The notes: generated by a model not told the origin, from the sequence alone. A stretch of 50,299 nucleotides of DNA from an uncultured Collinsella sp. (GCA_958445065.1 CAUCQW010000018.1:1-50299); one strand, 5' to 3'. Shown: positions 24,994-33,397, numbered from the stretch's first letter. Made by a program: numbers and translations.

Positions 24994-25848
24994 ATGTCTC
25001 TCATCAAGGTCAACGAGCTTCTTCAACATGCGACCGAGCACCACTATGGCGTGCCCGCGATCAACGTCATCAACACGGAGACCATCCGTTATGCGATCCA
25101 GGCCGCCGAGGATGAGCACATGCCTATCATCATCCAGTACTGGCCCGGCTTCGAGGACCACTGTGCCCTCGACATCATCGCCTTCGCCGCCCGCTATTAC
25201 GCCGAGCGCGCGAGCGTGCCCGTCGCCGTCCACCAGGATCACTCCGCTGGTTACGAGATCGCCGTCAAGGGCGTCAAGGCCGGTTTCCCCTCCGTCATGG
25301 TCGACGGCTCCTCGCTTCCCTATGAGGAGAACTTCCAGCTCACGAAGGACGTCGTCCAGGTCGCCAAGATCTTCGACGTTGACATCGAGGCCGAGCTCGG
25401 CCACGTCGGCAACGGTTCCGACGCCAACGACTTCGTGAACAGCGACCACTATACCGACCCGAACCTCGCCGAGGAGTTCGTCGAGGGCACCGGCTGCGGT
25501 TCGCTCGCTATCGCCGTTGGCAACGCCCACGGCCCCTACGTCAAGGTCCCGAACCTCGACATGGAGCGCATCAAGGCCTGCAGGGAGGCCGTCAGCGTCC
25601 CCCTCGTCATGCACGGATGCTCCGACATCCCCGACGAGCAGCTCCAGGAGGCCGTGAACCTCGGCATGAGCAAGTTCAACATCGCCACGGAGTACTTCCG
25701 CTCCATGTACCGCGCCTTCGAGAAAGACATCAACTCCGGCAAGAACGACGGCAACGGCGTTGGCCTCCTGATGGACGCCGCCCCTGACATGCGCGCGTTC
25801 GTCGCCAGCAAGATCCAGCTTCTGAACCCTAACCACTATTCGCTCTAG
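24994..25848 (+). CDS. Class II fructose/tagatose-bisphosphate-type aldolase, divergent
   Basis: 284 aa. Metal and catalytic positions of zinc aldolases are present: Asp82 and His83 (HQDHSAG), Glu134 (EAELGHVG), His179 (GNAHGPY) and His207. Two normally constant segments differ: LHGGSG is MHGCSD (207-211) and the K-I-N-(V)-N-T-E loop is KFNIATEY. It should cleave a ketose phosphate to dihydroxyacetone phosphate and an aldehyde, but these changes at the phosphate and substrate loops suggest a substrate other than fructose 1,6-bisphosphate. GAAAGGAAGAC precedes the ATG. The PTS genes follow 10 nt downstream. Confidence 0.85.
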   Translation: MSLIKVNELLQHATEHHYGVPAINVINTETIRYAIQAAEDEHMPIIIQYWPGFEDHCALDIIAFAARYYAERASVPVAVHQDHSAGYEIAVKGVKAGFPSVMVDGSSLPYEENFQLTKDVVQVAKIFDVDIEAELGHVGNGSDANDFVNSDHYTDPNLAEEFVEGTGCGSLAIAVGNAHGPYVKVPNLDMERIKACREAVSVPLVMHGCSDIPDEQLQEAVNLGMSKFNIATEYFRSMYRAFEKDINSGKNDGNGVGLLMDAAPDMRAFVASKIQLLNPNHYSL

Positions 25849-25858
25849 GAGAGACTCG

Positions 25859-26287
25859 ATGAAGAAAGTTCTTGTCGCGTCGCACGGCCACCTCGCAAGC
25901 GGAATCAGGAGCTCGATCGAGATCCTGACCGGCATGGCGGACATGGTGGAAGCAGTTGACTGCTACGTGGACGACTCCGATTTCACCCCTCGCATCCAGG
26001 CCTTTATTGACTCGGTGGACCCTGAGGACGAGGCCGTCATCTTCACCGACATCTACGGTGGCTCCGTCTTCCAGAAGGTCGTCCTCATGGAGCCGGAGAA
26101 GCGCGGGATCGTCCACGTCACCGGTATGAACCTCGGCCTCGTGATCGAGACGCTCCTCGGCGCCGAGCCGGTCACGGCAGATTCGATCAAGCAGAGCGTC
26201 GAGTTGGCGAGGGCGACGATGCAGGTCGTCGAGCCTCCGAGCAAGGCCGCGGACAATGAGGGGTCCGACGGAGACTTCTTCGATTAG
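25859..26287 (+). CDS. PTS mannose-family EIIA component
   Basis: 142 aa. The EIIA-man fold is marked by VASHGHLASG at residues 6-15, in which His9 is the expected phosphorylation site, and by a central FTDIYGGSVFQKV (residues about 62-74), the family's conserved Asp-Gly-Gly stretch. It accepts phosphate from HPr and gives it to EIIB. The C-terminal 25 residues are acidic and unstructured. It overlaps no neighbour but lies in a tight cluster: aldolase, IIA, IIB, IIC, IID. Family members commonly serve mannose, fructose, sorbose, N-acetylgalactosamine or gluconate-type substrates. Confidence 0.9.
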   Translation: MKKVLVASHGHLASGIRSSIEILTGMADMVEAVDCYVDDSDFTPRIQAFIDSVDPEDEAVIFTDIYGGSVFQKVVLMEPEKRGIVHVTGMNLGLVIETLLGAEPVTADSIKQSVELARATMQVVEPPSKAADNEGSDGDFFD

Positions 26288-26318
26288 AGAGCACTAACAA
26301 GCAGGGAGAGAGGAAACA

Positions 26319-26822
26319 ATGATTGTTCAGGTTCGAGTCGATGACCGTCTGATTCACGGACAGGTCGCCCTGGTGTGGACCAAGGAGCTCAACACCACCA
26401 GGATCATCGTCGCCAACAAGCACGCCGTGGAGAGCGATGCCCTTCGCATGACGCTTTCCATGGGCACGCCGGCGGGCCAGAAGCTCCTCGTCAAGGATGT
26501 TCCGGATGCTTGCCGCATCGCGAACGATCCGCGTGCGGACTCCATGCGCATTTTCGCGCTCACCAACTGCGTGCGTGACGTGCTTGAGCTCGTTAAAGGC
26601 GCACCGGGCAAGATCGAGGGCGTGAACGTTGCCAATGTCGGCCGCTTCGACAAGTCCGATCCAGATAGCAAGGTCGCCCTCAACTCCACGATCATGCTCA
26701 ACCCGGATGAGCTCGAGGCCGCGAAGGAGCTTTGCGAGCAGGGTATTCCGGTTTTCCATCAGCTTATCCCGTCCAATCCCAAGACTCCTCTCAAGAGTCT
26801 GATCGAGGCGGCGGAGAAATAA
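26319..26822 (+). CDS. PTS mannose/fructose/sorbose-family EIIB component
   Basis: 167 aa, standard length. The motif RVDDRLIHGQVALVW at residues 6-20 contains His13, the phosphocarrier that passes phosphate from IIA to the sugar at IIC/IID. Conserved MTLSMGTPAGQK (near 48) and ELCEQGIPVFHQLIP (near 135) match the family. GGGAGAGAGGAAAC precedes the ATG. It sits 31 nt after IIA and 46 nt before IIC in one operon. Confidence 0.92.
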   Translation: MIVQVRVDDRLIHGQVALVWTKELNTTRIIVANKHAVESDALRMTLSMGTPAGQKLLVKDVPDACRIANDPRADSMRIFALTNCVRDVLELVKGAPGKIEGVNVANVGRFDKSDPDSKVALNSTIMLNPDELEAAKELCEQGIPVFHQLIPSNPKTPLKSLIEAAEK

Positions 26823-26868
26823 GGGGATTTGGCCAGGCGGCCAAATGAAATGAGAGAAAGGAAGTCAA

Positions 26869-27681
26869 ATGATTGGGTTAGCAGTAATGGCCTATTTGAC
26901 CGTGCTGATTTGCTACGGCGGCAACTGGGTTCTTGGTCAGTGTATGATCGAGCGTCCTCTCGTGGTCGGCCTCGTTGCGGGCCTTCTGATGGGCGACGTC
27001 AAGACCGGTGTCATCATCGGTGCCTCTCTCGAGGCGATCTTCATGGGCGCGGTTAACATCGGTGGCGCCATCTCCGCCGAGCCCGTTACCGCGACCGCCC
27101 TCGCCGTCGCCTTCACCGTTGGCGCCGGCATCGACCAAGGCGCCGCCATCACGCTGGCCGTTCCCGTTGGCGTCGTCACCGCGTTCCTCTCGATCTTCAT
27201 GAACAACGTGTTCCTCGCGTTCTTCGCCGCCACCTTTGACAAGATGGCCGCCGAGGGCAACGAGAAGGGCCTCGCGCTTCAGCACTTCGTTCTCTGGTTC
27301 GTTAAGTACGCCGCCTTTGGCCTCATCGCCTTCCTCGGCGTTTACCTTGGCGCTGAGCCCGTTGCCGCTATCGTCAACCAGATTCCGGCCAATGTCATGA
27401 GCGGCCTCAACGCCGTGGGCGCCCTCCTGCCCGCCGTTGGTATGGCGCTCCTGCTCCAGATGCTGTGGAGCACCGAGCTCAGCATCTACTTCTTCCTGGG
27501 CTTCACGCTCTACCAGTACCTCGGCCTCCCGATGATCGCCATCGCGGTTCTCGGTGTCATCATCGCGGTGGCCTCCGCTCTTCGCGACAAGGAGATCTTC
27601 GATCTCACCAAGAAGGGCTTGGCCACCCAGGCCGTTTCCAACGACTCTGTAACCAGCGACGAGGAGGATTTCTTCGCATGA
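26869..27681 (+). CDS. PTS mannose-family EIIC membrane component
   Basis: 270 aa, hydrophobic, with about seven to nine membrane segments. The sequence contains the family core ERPLVVGLVAGLLMGD (residues about 26-41) and IGASLEAIFMGAVNIGGA (about 47-64). Together with IID it forms the sugar channel. The ATG follows GAGAAAGGAAGTCAA. Its last codons overlap the IID start in an ATGA, giving translational coupling. The C-terminal 25 residues are charged and cytoplasmic. Confidence 0.92.
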   Translation: MIGLAVMAYLTVLICYGGNWVLGQCMIERPLVVGLVAGLLMGDVKTGVIIGASLEAIFMGAVNIGGAISAEPVTATALAVAFTVGAGIDQGAAITLAVPVGVVTAFLSIFMNNVFLAFFAATFDKMAAEGNEKGLALQHFVLWFVKYAAFGLIAFLGVYLGAEPVAAIVNQIPANVMSGLNAVGALLPAVGMALLLQMLWSTELSIYFFLGFTLYQYLGLPMIAIAVLGVIIAVASALRDKEIFDLTKKGLATQAVSNDSVTSDEEDFFA

Positions 27682-28514
27682 GCAACCTGACCAAGAATGT
27701 GAGCCCTGAAGACAAGAAGATGCTCAACAGCATTTTCCTGCGCTCTTTCTCCGTGTTCGCCTCCTGCGCCGGCGGTTCCGTCAAGGCTGGCGCCGACGGC
27801 TGGCTGTACTCCGTCCAGCCCGCGCTTAACCGCTACTACGCCGATGACCCCGAGGCCCGTGCCGAAGCCATGAAGCGTCACACGACTTGGTACAACATTA
27901 CCCAGAACGTCGGCACGTTCGCCATGGGCCTCGTCGCCTCCATGGAGAGGGAGAACTCGCAGCACGAAGACTTCGACACCGAGTCCATCGACGGCATCAA
28001 GGTTTCCCTGATGGGCCCGATGTCCGGCATCGGTGACGCAATCTTCTGGGGCGTCCTGCGTGTCATCGCTGCCGGCATTGGCATCAACCTCGCCATGAGC
28101 GGCTCGCCCCTCGGCGCGATCATGTTCCTGCTGATCTACAACATCCCGTCGATCCTCTGCCGATACTTCATGACCTACCTCGGCTTCAGCATGGGCACCA
28201 ACTTCATCTCCGAGATGTACGAGGGTGGTCTCATGAAGCTCATCACCAAGGCGACCTCCACGGTTGGCCTCGTGATGATCGGTGCCATGACTGCGGCGAA
28301 CGTCCAATTCAACACGATCCTGTCCATTCCGGTTCAGGACTCTGACCCCGTCATGATCCAGACCTACCTCGACTCGATCTTCAAGGGCATCGTGCCCCTG
28401 GGGCTTACGCTCGTCGTCCTCTGGCTCCTGCGCAAGAAGAACGTGAACGTCAACATCATCCTGGTTGGCATCATGATTCTGGCGCTCGTCCTCGGCCTCG
28501 TGGGCATCGTGTAG
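27678..28514 (+). CDS. PTS mannose-family EIID membrane component
   Basis: 278 aa from ATG 27678, overlapping the IIC stop by 4 nt. Family motifs include FLRSFSVFASCAGGSVKAGADGW-like N terminus, the FNTNP-like region replaced by NITQNVGTFAMGLVASMER (about 74-92), and SLMGPMSGIGDAIFWGVLR (about 112-130), the characteristic L-M-G-P-x-A-G-I-G-D signature. Several C-terminal helices follow. It completes the mannose-type permease; an operon hairpin at 28557-28593 separates it from the reductase gene. Confidence 0.92.
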   Translation: MSNLTKNVSPEDKKMLNSIFLRSFSVFASCAGGSVKAGADGWLYSVQPALNRYYADDPEARAEAMKRHTTWYNITQNVGTFAMGLVASMERENSQHEDFDTESIDGIKVSLMGPMSGIGDAIFWGVLRVIAAGIGINLAMSGSPLGAIMFLLIYNIPSILCRYFMTYLGFSMGTNFISEMYEGGLMKLITKATSTVGLVMIGAMTAANVQFNTILSIPVQDSDPVMIQTYLDSIFKGIVPLGLTLVVLWLLRKKNVNVNIILVGIMILALVLGLVGIV

Positions 28515-28556
28515 GGCGGCTTCCGGATCATTCGAAGCTTGTTTAAGGCAATTCCC

Positions 28557-28593
28557 GGCGGCACGCGATCGAGGACATTCGACGCGTGCCGCC
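28557..28593 (+). other. Intra-operon hairpin
   Basis: GGCGGCACGCG (28557-28567) and CGCGTGCCGCC (28583-28593) form a perfect 11-bp stem without a T tract, 18 nt before the aldo/keto reductase ATG. It could protect the upstream PTS mRNA from 3' decay or lower downstream expression. Confidence 0.45.
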
Positions 28594-28611
28594 CCATTAG
28601 AAGGAGAGAAC

Positions 28612-29556
28612 ATGCGCTACACGCACCTCAAGAACTCCGATGTCGACGTCTCCCAGCTCGCTGTGGGCACCTGGGCGATCGGCGGCGACTCCTTTGGTGA
28701 GAACGATGACGCCGCCAGCATGTCCGCCATCCGCACCATGCTCGATCACGGCGTCAACATCATCGACACCGCGCCGTGCTATGGCAACGGCACGTCCGAG
28801 AAGGTCGTCGGCAACGCGCTCAGGGGCGTCGACAGAGAGAGCTACCTGCTCTCGACCAAGGTTGGCCTGATCACCAGCGCCGCCGGCTATGACCGCGACT
28901 CCTCGTTCAAGAACATCATGAGGGAGGTCGAGAGCTCGCTGCGCAACCTCCGCACCGACTACATCGACTTCTACTTCGTGCACTGGCCCGACGCTAAGAC
29001 TCCGTTCTCCGAGACGATGTGCGCCCTCCAGCTCCTCAAGGAGCAGGGCAAGATTCGCCACATCGGCGTCTCCAACTTCACGACCGAGATGATCGAGGAG
29101 TGCGAGAAGGTCGCTCAGATTGACGTCCAGCAGCCGCCCTACTCTATGGTTGACCGCTCCTCCGAGGACCTCATCAAGTGGGGCTACGAGCGTGGCATCG
29201 ACTCCTTCACCTATGGCTCCCTTGGCGCGGGCATCCTGTCGGGCAAGTTCCGCGAGCTGCCGAAGTTCGAGGAGGGCGATGTTCGCGGCGGCTTCTACGA
29301 CTACTTCCAGGAGCCCAAGTTCTCGCGCGTCCAGGAGCTGCTCAAGGTCATGGACGAGATCGCCGAGGCTCATGACAAGCCCGTGGCACAGGTCGCCGTG
29401 AACTGGAGCACCCAGAAGGAGTACGTGGGCACCGCGCTCGTTGGCGTGCGCACGGACGCCCACGCGATTCAGAACTGCGAGACGTTCGAGTGGGAGCTTT
29501 CCGCCGATGAGATGGCCAAGCTTGACGCTAAGCTTGACGAGCTGAAGATCGGCTAG
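28612..29556 (+). CDS. Aldo/keto reductase
   Basis: 314 aa with the (beta/alpha)8 family pattern. Catalytic residues are visible: Asp and Tyr in NIIDTAPCYGNGTSE near 48-60, Lys in LLSTKVGL near 82, and His in FYFVHWPD near 123. NADPH-binding GVSNF and the C-terminal GVRTDAHAIQN segment are also present. It would interconvert a sugar aldehyde or ketone and an alcohol. AGAAGGAGAG precedes the ATG. Sitting behind a complete PTS and beside an esterase, it may process the aldehyde released by the aldolase or adjust the sugar before or after import. Confidence 0.88.
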   Translation: MRYTHLKNSDVDVSQLAVGTWAIGGDSFGENDDAASMSAIRTMLDHGVNIIDTAPCYGNGTSEKVVGNALRGVDRESYLLSTKVGLITSAAGYDRDSSFKNIMREVESSLRNLRTDYIDFYFVHWPDAKTPFSETMCALQLLKEQGKIRHIGVSNFTTEMIEECEKVAQIDVQQPPYSMVDRSSEDLIKWGYERGIDSFTYGSLGAGILSGKFRELPKFEEGDVRGGFYDYFQEPKFSRVQELLKVMDEIAEAHDKPVAQVAVNWSTQKEYVGTALVGVRTDAHAIQNCETFEWELSADEMAKLDAKLDELKIG

Positions 29557-29558
29557 CC

Positions 29559-30638
29559 ATGGGCACCGAGGAGAGGAAGTACCCCACTTCCGAGCTTGAA
29601 GTGCTTGAGCGTGGATCTAGGGAGGTCGTGGAGCCCAACGGGCTGAAGCTCCTGCTGAAGCCCGTGCCGGGAGACGAGCGCGAGCACGTGCTCGATCCGC
29701 GCGTCTATGCGCGCGCCCACGCGAAGCTCGCTGCTGGTCCGGCGCCGGCGGGGCCGGTGGACGTGATCGCGTGGCGTTCCGCTCCCAACAAGGAGACCCA
29801 TGTCGTGAGGGGCTCGAACGTCGCCAAGAAGACCGTCGTCATGAATTTTGGCGACAGGGGCATTCCCCTGCACATCTTCACGCCCGAGAGCCACGAGAGC
29901 GGTTCTGCCGCGCTCGTGTTCATCCATGGCGGCGGCTTTATGGTGGGCAACATCGGCCAGTACGAGAACTGCCTGCGCGACATCGCGGAGCGAACGGGCT
30001 GCGTCGCGATCTACCCGGAGTACCGCCTGTCTCCCGAGACGATGTTCCCCGGTGGTGTCGAGGACTGCGTGAAGACGCTCGACTGGCTTGTCGAGCATGC
30101 GGATGAGCTGGGTGTCGACGCGACGCGGGTCGCCGTGGCTGGCGACTCCGCGGGCGGAAGCCTGACCAACGCCGTCGTCCTCGACGGGTCCCATGCGGAC
30201 AGGATCAAGCTCGTGGCCGAGCTGTATCCGCTCGTCGACGGCGGCCCTGTTCCGGAGGAATGGTCCTATGACCTCTATGAGATCGTGAACGACCAGAGGG
30301 CCGAGGCTCTGAGCAGGGTGGATCGCATCCGCAACGCCAACGACGACCTGCCAGTGATGTATACCAACAGCAATGCGGAGAAGATGCTCGACCCGAGGGT
30401 GTCTGCCCTGTTCGCGGAGGACGTGAGCGCGTTCCCCCGCACGGTCATCATCTCTTCCGAGTATGACTACCTGCGCTATCAGGACGAGCTATTCGCGAAG
30501 AGGCTGCAGGATGCGGGCGTTGACGCCACCGCGATTCGCTATCGCGGCTGCGACCACGGCTTCTTCGAGATGTACGGCGTGATGCCTCAGGCTGAGGACG
30601 TCTGCCGCGTCATCTCCGAGGAGCTTGCGAAGATCTAG
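29559..30638 (+). CDS. Alpha/beta-hydrolase, hormone-sensitive-lipase-like esterase
   Basis: 359 aa, starting 2 nt after the reductase stop. Oxyanion motif FIHGGGFMVGN near residue 125, nucleophile motif GDSAGGS near 198, acid Asp in SSEYDYLRY near 302, and His in CDHGFFEM near 335 make a complete catalytic triad. The N-terminal 100 residues form a cap/extension longer than in minimal family members. There is no signal peptide, so it acts in the cytoplasm. The family hydrolyses short acyl esters; here it may remove an acyl group from the imported carbohydrate. That role is inference from the operon. Confidence 0.85.
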   Translation: MGTEERKYPTSELEVLERGSREVVEPNGLKLLLKPVPGDEREHVLDPRVYARAHAKLAAGPAPAGPVDVIAWRSAPNKETHVVRGSNVAKKTVVMNFGDRGIPLHIFTPESHESGSAALVFIHGGGFMVGNIGQYENCLRDIAERTGCVAIYPEYRLSPETMFPGGVEDCVKTLDWLVEHADELGVDATRVAVAGDSAGGSLTNAVVLDGSHADRIKLVAELYPLVDGGPVPEEWSYDLYEIVNDQRAEALSRVDRIRNANDDLPVMYTNSNAEKMLDPRVSALFAEDVSAFPRTVIISSEYDYLRYQDELFAKRLQDAGVDATAIRYRGCDHGFFEMYGVMPQAEDVCRVISEELAKI

Positions 30639-30671
30639 AGGTTCGTCGCGGTGGCCTCCTGGACGAGTGAC

Positions 30672-30706
30672 GGTCCGGCGGGATGCTAGGTGCGTCCCGC
30701 CGGACC
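30672..30706 (+). terminator. Terminator-like hairpin ending the PTS operon
   Basis: GGTCCGGCGGGA and TCCCGCCGGACC form a perfect 12-bp stem 34 nt after the esterase stop. The following T tract is short (TTTGCGTT), so termination may be partial. Confidence 0.6.
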
Positions 30707-30789
30707 TTTGCGTTGGGGGGGCGCGTGTGGGGTTTGCCTCGGCGGTGCCGGATTGACTGGGAGACGCGTTTACCGCCGATCTTCCAAGC

Positions 30790-31061
30790 GAGCCCAGCAA
30801 GCAAACCGCGAGCTGAGCCCCAAGGGCATCGACAAGGGCGTGGGCGTGGCGCGGGCGCTGGAGTATCTGGGCCGCGCTGGCAACGAGCGCACCTTTGGCT
30901 TTGGCGATTCGGGCAACGACCTGGGCATGCTCGCCGCCGTCGAGACGGCTGTGGCCATGGGCAACGCCATGCCCGAGGTCAAGGCGGTCGCCGACTACGT
31001 GACCGACGACGTCGCACACGACGGCACTGTCACGGCCATGCGCCACTTTGGGTTGATTTAA
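30790..31061 (+). pseudogene. C-terminal remnant of a Cof-type HAD phosphatase
   Basis: The frame ending at 31061 encodes about 85 residues that match the end of Cof-like HAD proteins: ELSPKGIDKGVG (motif III Lys region), FGFGDSGNDLGML (motif IV), AVAMGNAMPEVK and a final HFGLI. The N-terminal two-thirds, including motif DxDGT, is absent: upstream codons in this and other frames are unrelated GC-rich sequence, and no ribosome site is present. This is a truncated relic, not a shifted copy of the HAD gene at 21636, from which it clearly differs. Confidence 0.75.
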
Positions 31062-31062
31062 T

Positions 31063-31103
31063 AAATGGCCGGATCGCCTGCAGTGGGGGCGACCCGGCCA
31101 TTT
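31063..31103. terminator. Bidirectional terminator between the HAD remnant and the DeoR gene
   Basis: AAATGGCCGG-A-TCGCC pairs with GGCGA-C-CCGGCCATTT, leaving one internal mismatch. Flanking A- and T-rich bases suit termination in both directions, most importantly for the minus-strand regulator ending at 31107. Confidence 0.65.
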
Positions 31104-31106
31104 GAG

Positions 31107-31898
31107 CTATTTTGCAATATAGAGCTTGGGATGACTGCGACTGCTCTCAATCGCCGCCGTCATGATGCCCTCGTCGTCTCCATCAACGATGATGCCATCG
31201 AGGTCATCGATCTGTGCTGACTGATAAAAACTGGTCTTATTGAACTTTCCCTGATCGACCATCATGTAACCTTGGTTCGAATTGGTCAGATATATACGCT
31301 TGATCATAGCCGAGAAGTCGTGTTCGACGGTAAAGCCATGGTCGGGATGGAAGCCGTCGGCGCTGACAAACGCCTTGTCGGCATGAAGTTTGCTCATGCA
31401 GTCGAGCGTTAGCGCGCCCGCGAGATAGAGATGGCCCTTTCGCACGGAGCCGCCCAGCAGCACTACCGAAGCGTTAGGGAGATTAAAGCTGGCATAGTTC
31501 GCGATAGCAAGATCGCCGGTGATGATGGTGATCTCTCGCTTGTCCATGAGGGCCTTAGTGAAGTAAAAACCCGTGGTGCCGATGTCAATCACCAGAACGT
31601 CGCCATCGTCAACAAGAGTTGCCGCGGTTGCGGCGATGGCCTCCTTGGCTTCGACTTGGATATTGATGCGCTCCTTGGGATAGGAGATTGCGTTGGAGCG
31701 AGAAAGAGATACCGCTCCTCCGCGTACGCGACGCAATTTTCCTTCCGATTCCAGTGAGATGAGGTCGTGTCGTGCAGTGACTTCCGAAACCGAAAAACGT
31801 CGGACAATGTCGGATACTGCGATATTCGGTTTTTCGGCCAGCCAGTTCATGATAAATCGCTGACGTTCGGCGGGTGAAAGGTCTGCGGTTGATGTCAT
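31107..31898 (-). CDS. DeoR-family transcriptional regulator of the second PTS locus
   Basis: 263 aa from ATG 31898, preceded by AAAGGAG at 7 nt; an ATG at 31934 has no comparable site. The N-terminal HTH (residues about 10-60) has SDIVRRFSVSEVTARHDLISLESEGKL in pieces typical of DeoR, with RVRGGAV closing the wing. The C-terminal phosphosugar sensor (about 75-240) has IDIGTTGFYFTKAL and ADKAFVSADGF. Members repress sugar operons until a phosphorylated intermediate binds. It is divergent from the aldolase and PTS operon and faces its candidate operator repeats. Confidence 0.88.
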   Translation of the reverse strand: MTSTADLSPAERQRFIMNWLAEKPNIAVSDIVRRFSVSEVTARHDLISLESEGKLRRVRGGAVSLSRSNAISYPKERINIQVEAKEAIAATAATLVDDGDVLVIDIGTTGFYFTKALMDKREITIITGDLAIANYASFNLPNASVVLLGGSVRKGHLYLAGALTLDCMSKLHADKAFVSADGFHPDHGFTVEHDFSAMIKRIYLTNSNQGYMMVDQGKFNKTSFYQSAQIDDLDGIIVDGDDEGIMTAAIESSRSHPKLYIAK

Positions 31899-31929
31899 TG
31901 TGTGCTCCTTTGAACGAAAGATATCGGAA

Positions 31930-32200
31930 CTCATCTTTCGTAATTGAAATAAAGATTATCATTTCGAAAGTAGGATAGCTATAGCGATATTTAATTATGA
32001 ACGAGCAGTAAATAGGTAAAGCGAATCGCAGGCATTAGCTTTGAATACAAGATATAAGTGCTCCGCATAGGTGCGTTGTACGTTTAACCGAAATAATCAA
32101 CCGTTCACGGATTGATATAACAATATCTTTCGATATGTTTTGAAGTAGTTTATAAATGAAAGCCGAAAAGCTTTTGAAACAAAGCTAAAAGCTTTCGAAT
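31930..32200. promoter_or_regulatory. AT-rich divergent regulatory region with repeated CTTTCGAA-type sites
   Basis: Two 13-bp direct repeats AAAGCTTTTGAAA (32167-32179) and AAAGCTTTCGAAT (32188-32200) start 21 bp apart, two helical turns. Related TTTCGAAAG and CTTTCGT words occur near 31914-31977 and 32126-32135, close to the regulator gene. Such spaced repeats fit cooperative binding by a DeoR repressor. Confidence 0.45.
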
Positions 32201-32230
32201 GCAATGGTGTTAAGTGAGAAAGGACCGCAC

Positions 32231-32941
32231 ATGGCGATTAAGGTGTTTGCCGATGGCGCTAACCTCGAGGGCATGCTGGATATGCACGACAACGGGAACG
32301 TTCAGGGCTTCACGACCAACCCTTCTTTGATGAAAGCTGGCGGCGTGACGGACTACCGTGCCTTTGCCAAGACGGTTCTTGAGCACATCACCGACGTGTC
32401 GGTCTCTTTTGAGGTATTCGCCGACGACGAGGCGGGTATGGAAGCCGAGGCTCGCGAGATCGCAACCTGGGCAGACAACGTCTACGTTAAGATCCCGGCG
32501 CTTAACACCAAGGGTGAGTCCACTGCCGCGCTGGTCAAGCGCCTTTCTGCCGACGGCATCAAGGTGAATGTCACCACTATCTTCACGCCCGAGCAGGTCG
32601 ACGAGTTTGTCGATGCTGTCTCTGCTGAGACCCCCTCTATTCTGTCCATCTTTGCCGGTCGCATTGCCGATACCGGCGTCGATCCGCTGCCCCTCATGGC
32701 GGAGTCCGTAAAGAAGGCTGCCGTTAAGCCTGCTGCCGAGGTTCTCTGGGCGTCTACGCGCGAGGTCCTCAATATCTTCCAGGCGGAGTCCGTTGGATGC
32801 CAGATCATTACGGTCCCCAATGCCCTTCTTGCCAAGCGCAAGAATTTCGGGAAAGATTTGCTCGAGTACTCGCTTGATACGGTCAAGGGCTTTGCCCGCG
32901 ACATTCAGGCGCTTGGTTTTCATATCCTGCCCGAGGAGTAG
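32231..32941 (+). CDS. Transaldolase / fructose-6-phosphate-aldolase-like protein, copy 1
   Basis: 236 aa from ATG 32231, preceded by GAGAAAGGACCGC. TalC/FSA subfamily features: FADGANLEGM at the start, GFTTNPSLM near 26-34, Schiff-base Lys87 in VYVKIP, VNVTTIFTPEQ near 118 and SIFAGRIADTG near 140. The length is close to FSA (220 aa) and far below classical transaldolase. It should catalyse aldol cleavage or transfer of dihydroxyacetone units on a ketose phosphate. It leads the ascorbate-type PTS operon, so it probably acts on the imported product. A paralogue lies at 35535. Confidence 0.88.
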   Translation: MAIKVFADGANLEGMLDMHDNGNVQGFTTNPSLMKAGGVTDYRAFAKTVLEHITDVSVSFEVFADDEAGMEAEAREIATWADNVYVKIPALNTKGESTAALVKRLSADGIKVNVTTIFTPEQVDEFVDAVSAETPSILSIFAGRIADTGVDPLPLMAESVKKAAVKPAAEVLWASTREVLNIFQAESVGCQIITVPNALLAKRKNFGKDLLEYSLDTVKGFARDIQALGFHILPEE

Positions 32942-32950
32942 GGGACGAGC

Positions 32951-33397
32951 ATGCTGACCGATCTTCTTAAGCCCGAGCTTGTTGCCTGCCACGTCGAGGC
33001 CTCCGACTGGGAGGAAGCGATCAGGGCATGCGGTAAGTTGCTCGTAGGCGCTGGCAAATGCGACCAGAGCTATGTTGACGCCATGATTTCATCGGTTCAC
33101 AAATTTGGCCCCTATATGGTCTTGGAAGAGGGCATCGCCATGCCCCACGCTCAGGCAGATGGCAATGTGAGTGAAGCGGGGATCTGTATCGTCACGCTTG
33201 ACCCTGCCATTGCGTTTGGACACGAGGATTTCGATCCGGTTCACGTGCTCGTGGGTATTTGCGCACCCGACCCCAAGGCTCATCTTGGCTGCTTGGCGGA
33301 GCTTTCGCAGATGTTCGAGGACGAGGACTGCGTTGCCAAGCTCGGCGCATGCGATACGCCCGAGCAGGTTTTGGAGACCATGCGTTCATTCTTTTAG
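32951..33397 (+). CDS. PTS EIIA component, ascorbate/fructose-type (UlaC-like)
   Basis: 148 aa of the PTS_EIIA_2 fold. The phosphorylation site is His66 in GIAMPHAQAD; the adjacent VLVGICAPDPKAHLGCLAEL matches the conserved D-x-x-x-H-L-x-x-L segment. It receives phosphate from HPr and passes it to the IIB at 33473. It follows the aldolase by 9 nt and the cluster IIA-IIB-IIC matches the gene order of ascorbate-family PTS loci in Gram-positive bacteria. Confidence 0.88.
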   Translation: MLTDLLKPELVACHVEASDWEEAIRACGKLLVGAGKCDQSYVDAMISSVHKFGPYMVLEEGIAMPHAQADGNVSEAGICIVTLDPAIAFGHEDFDPVHVLVGICAPDPKAHLGCLAELSQMFEDEDCVAKLGACDTPEQVLETMRSFF

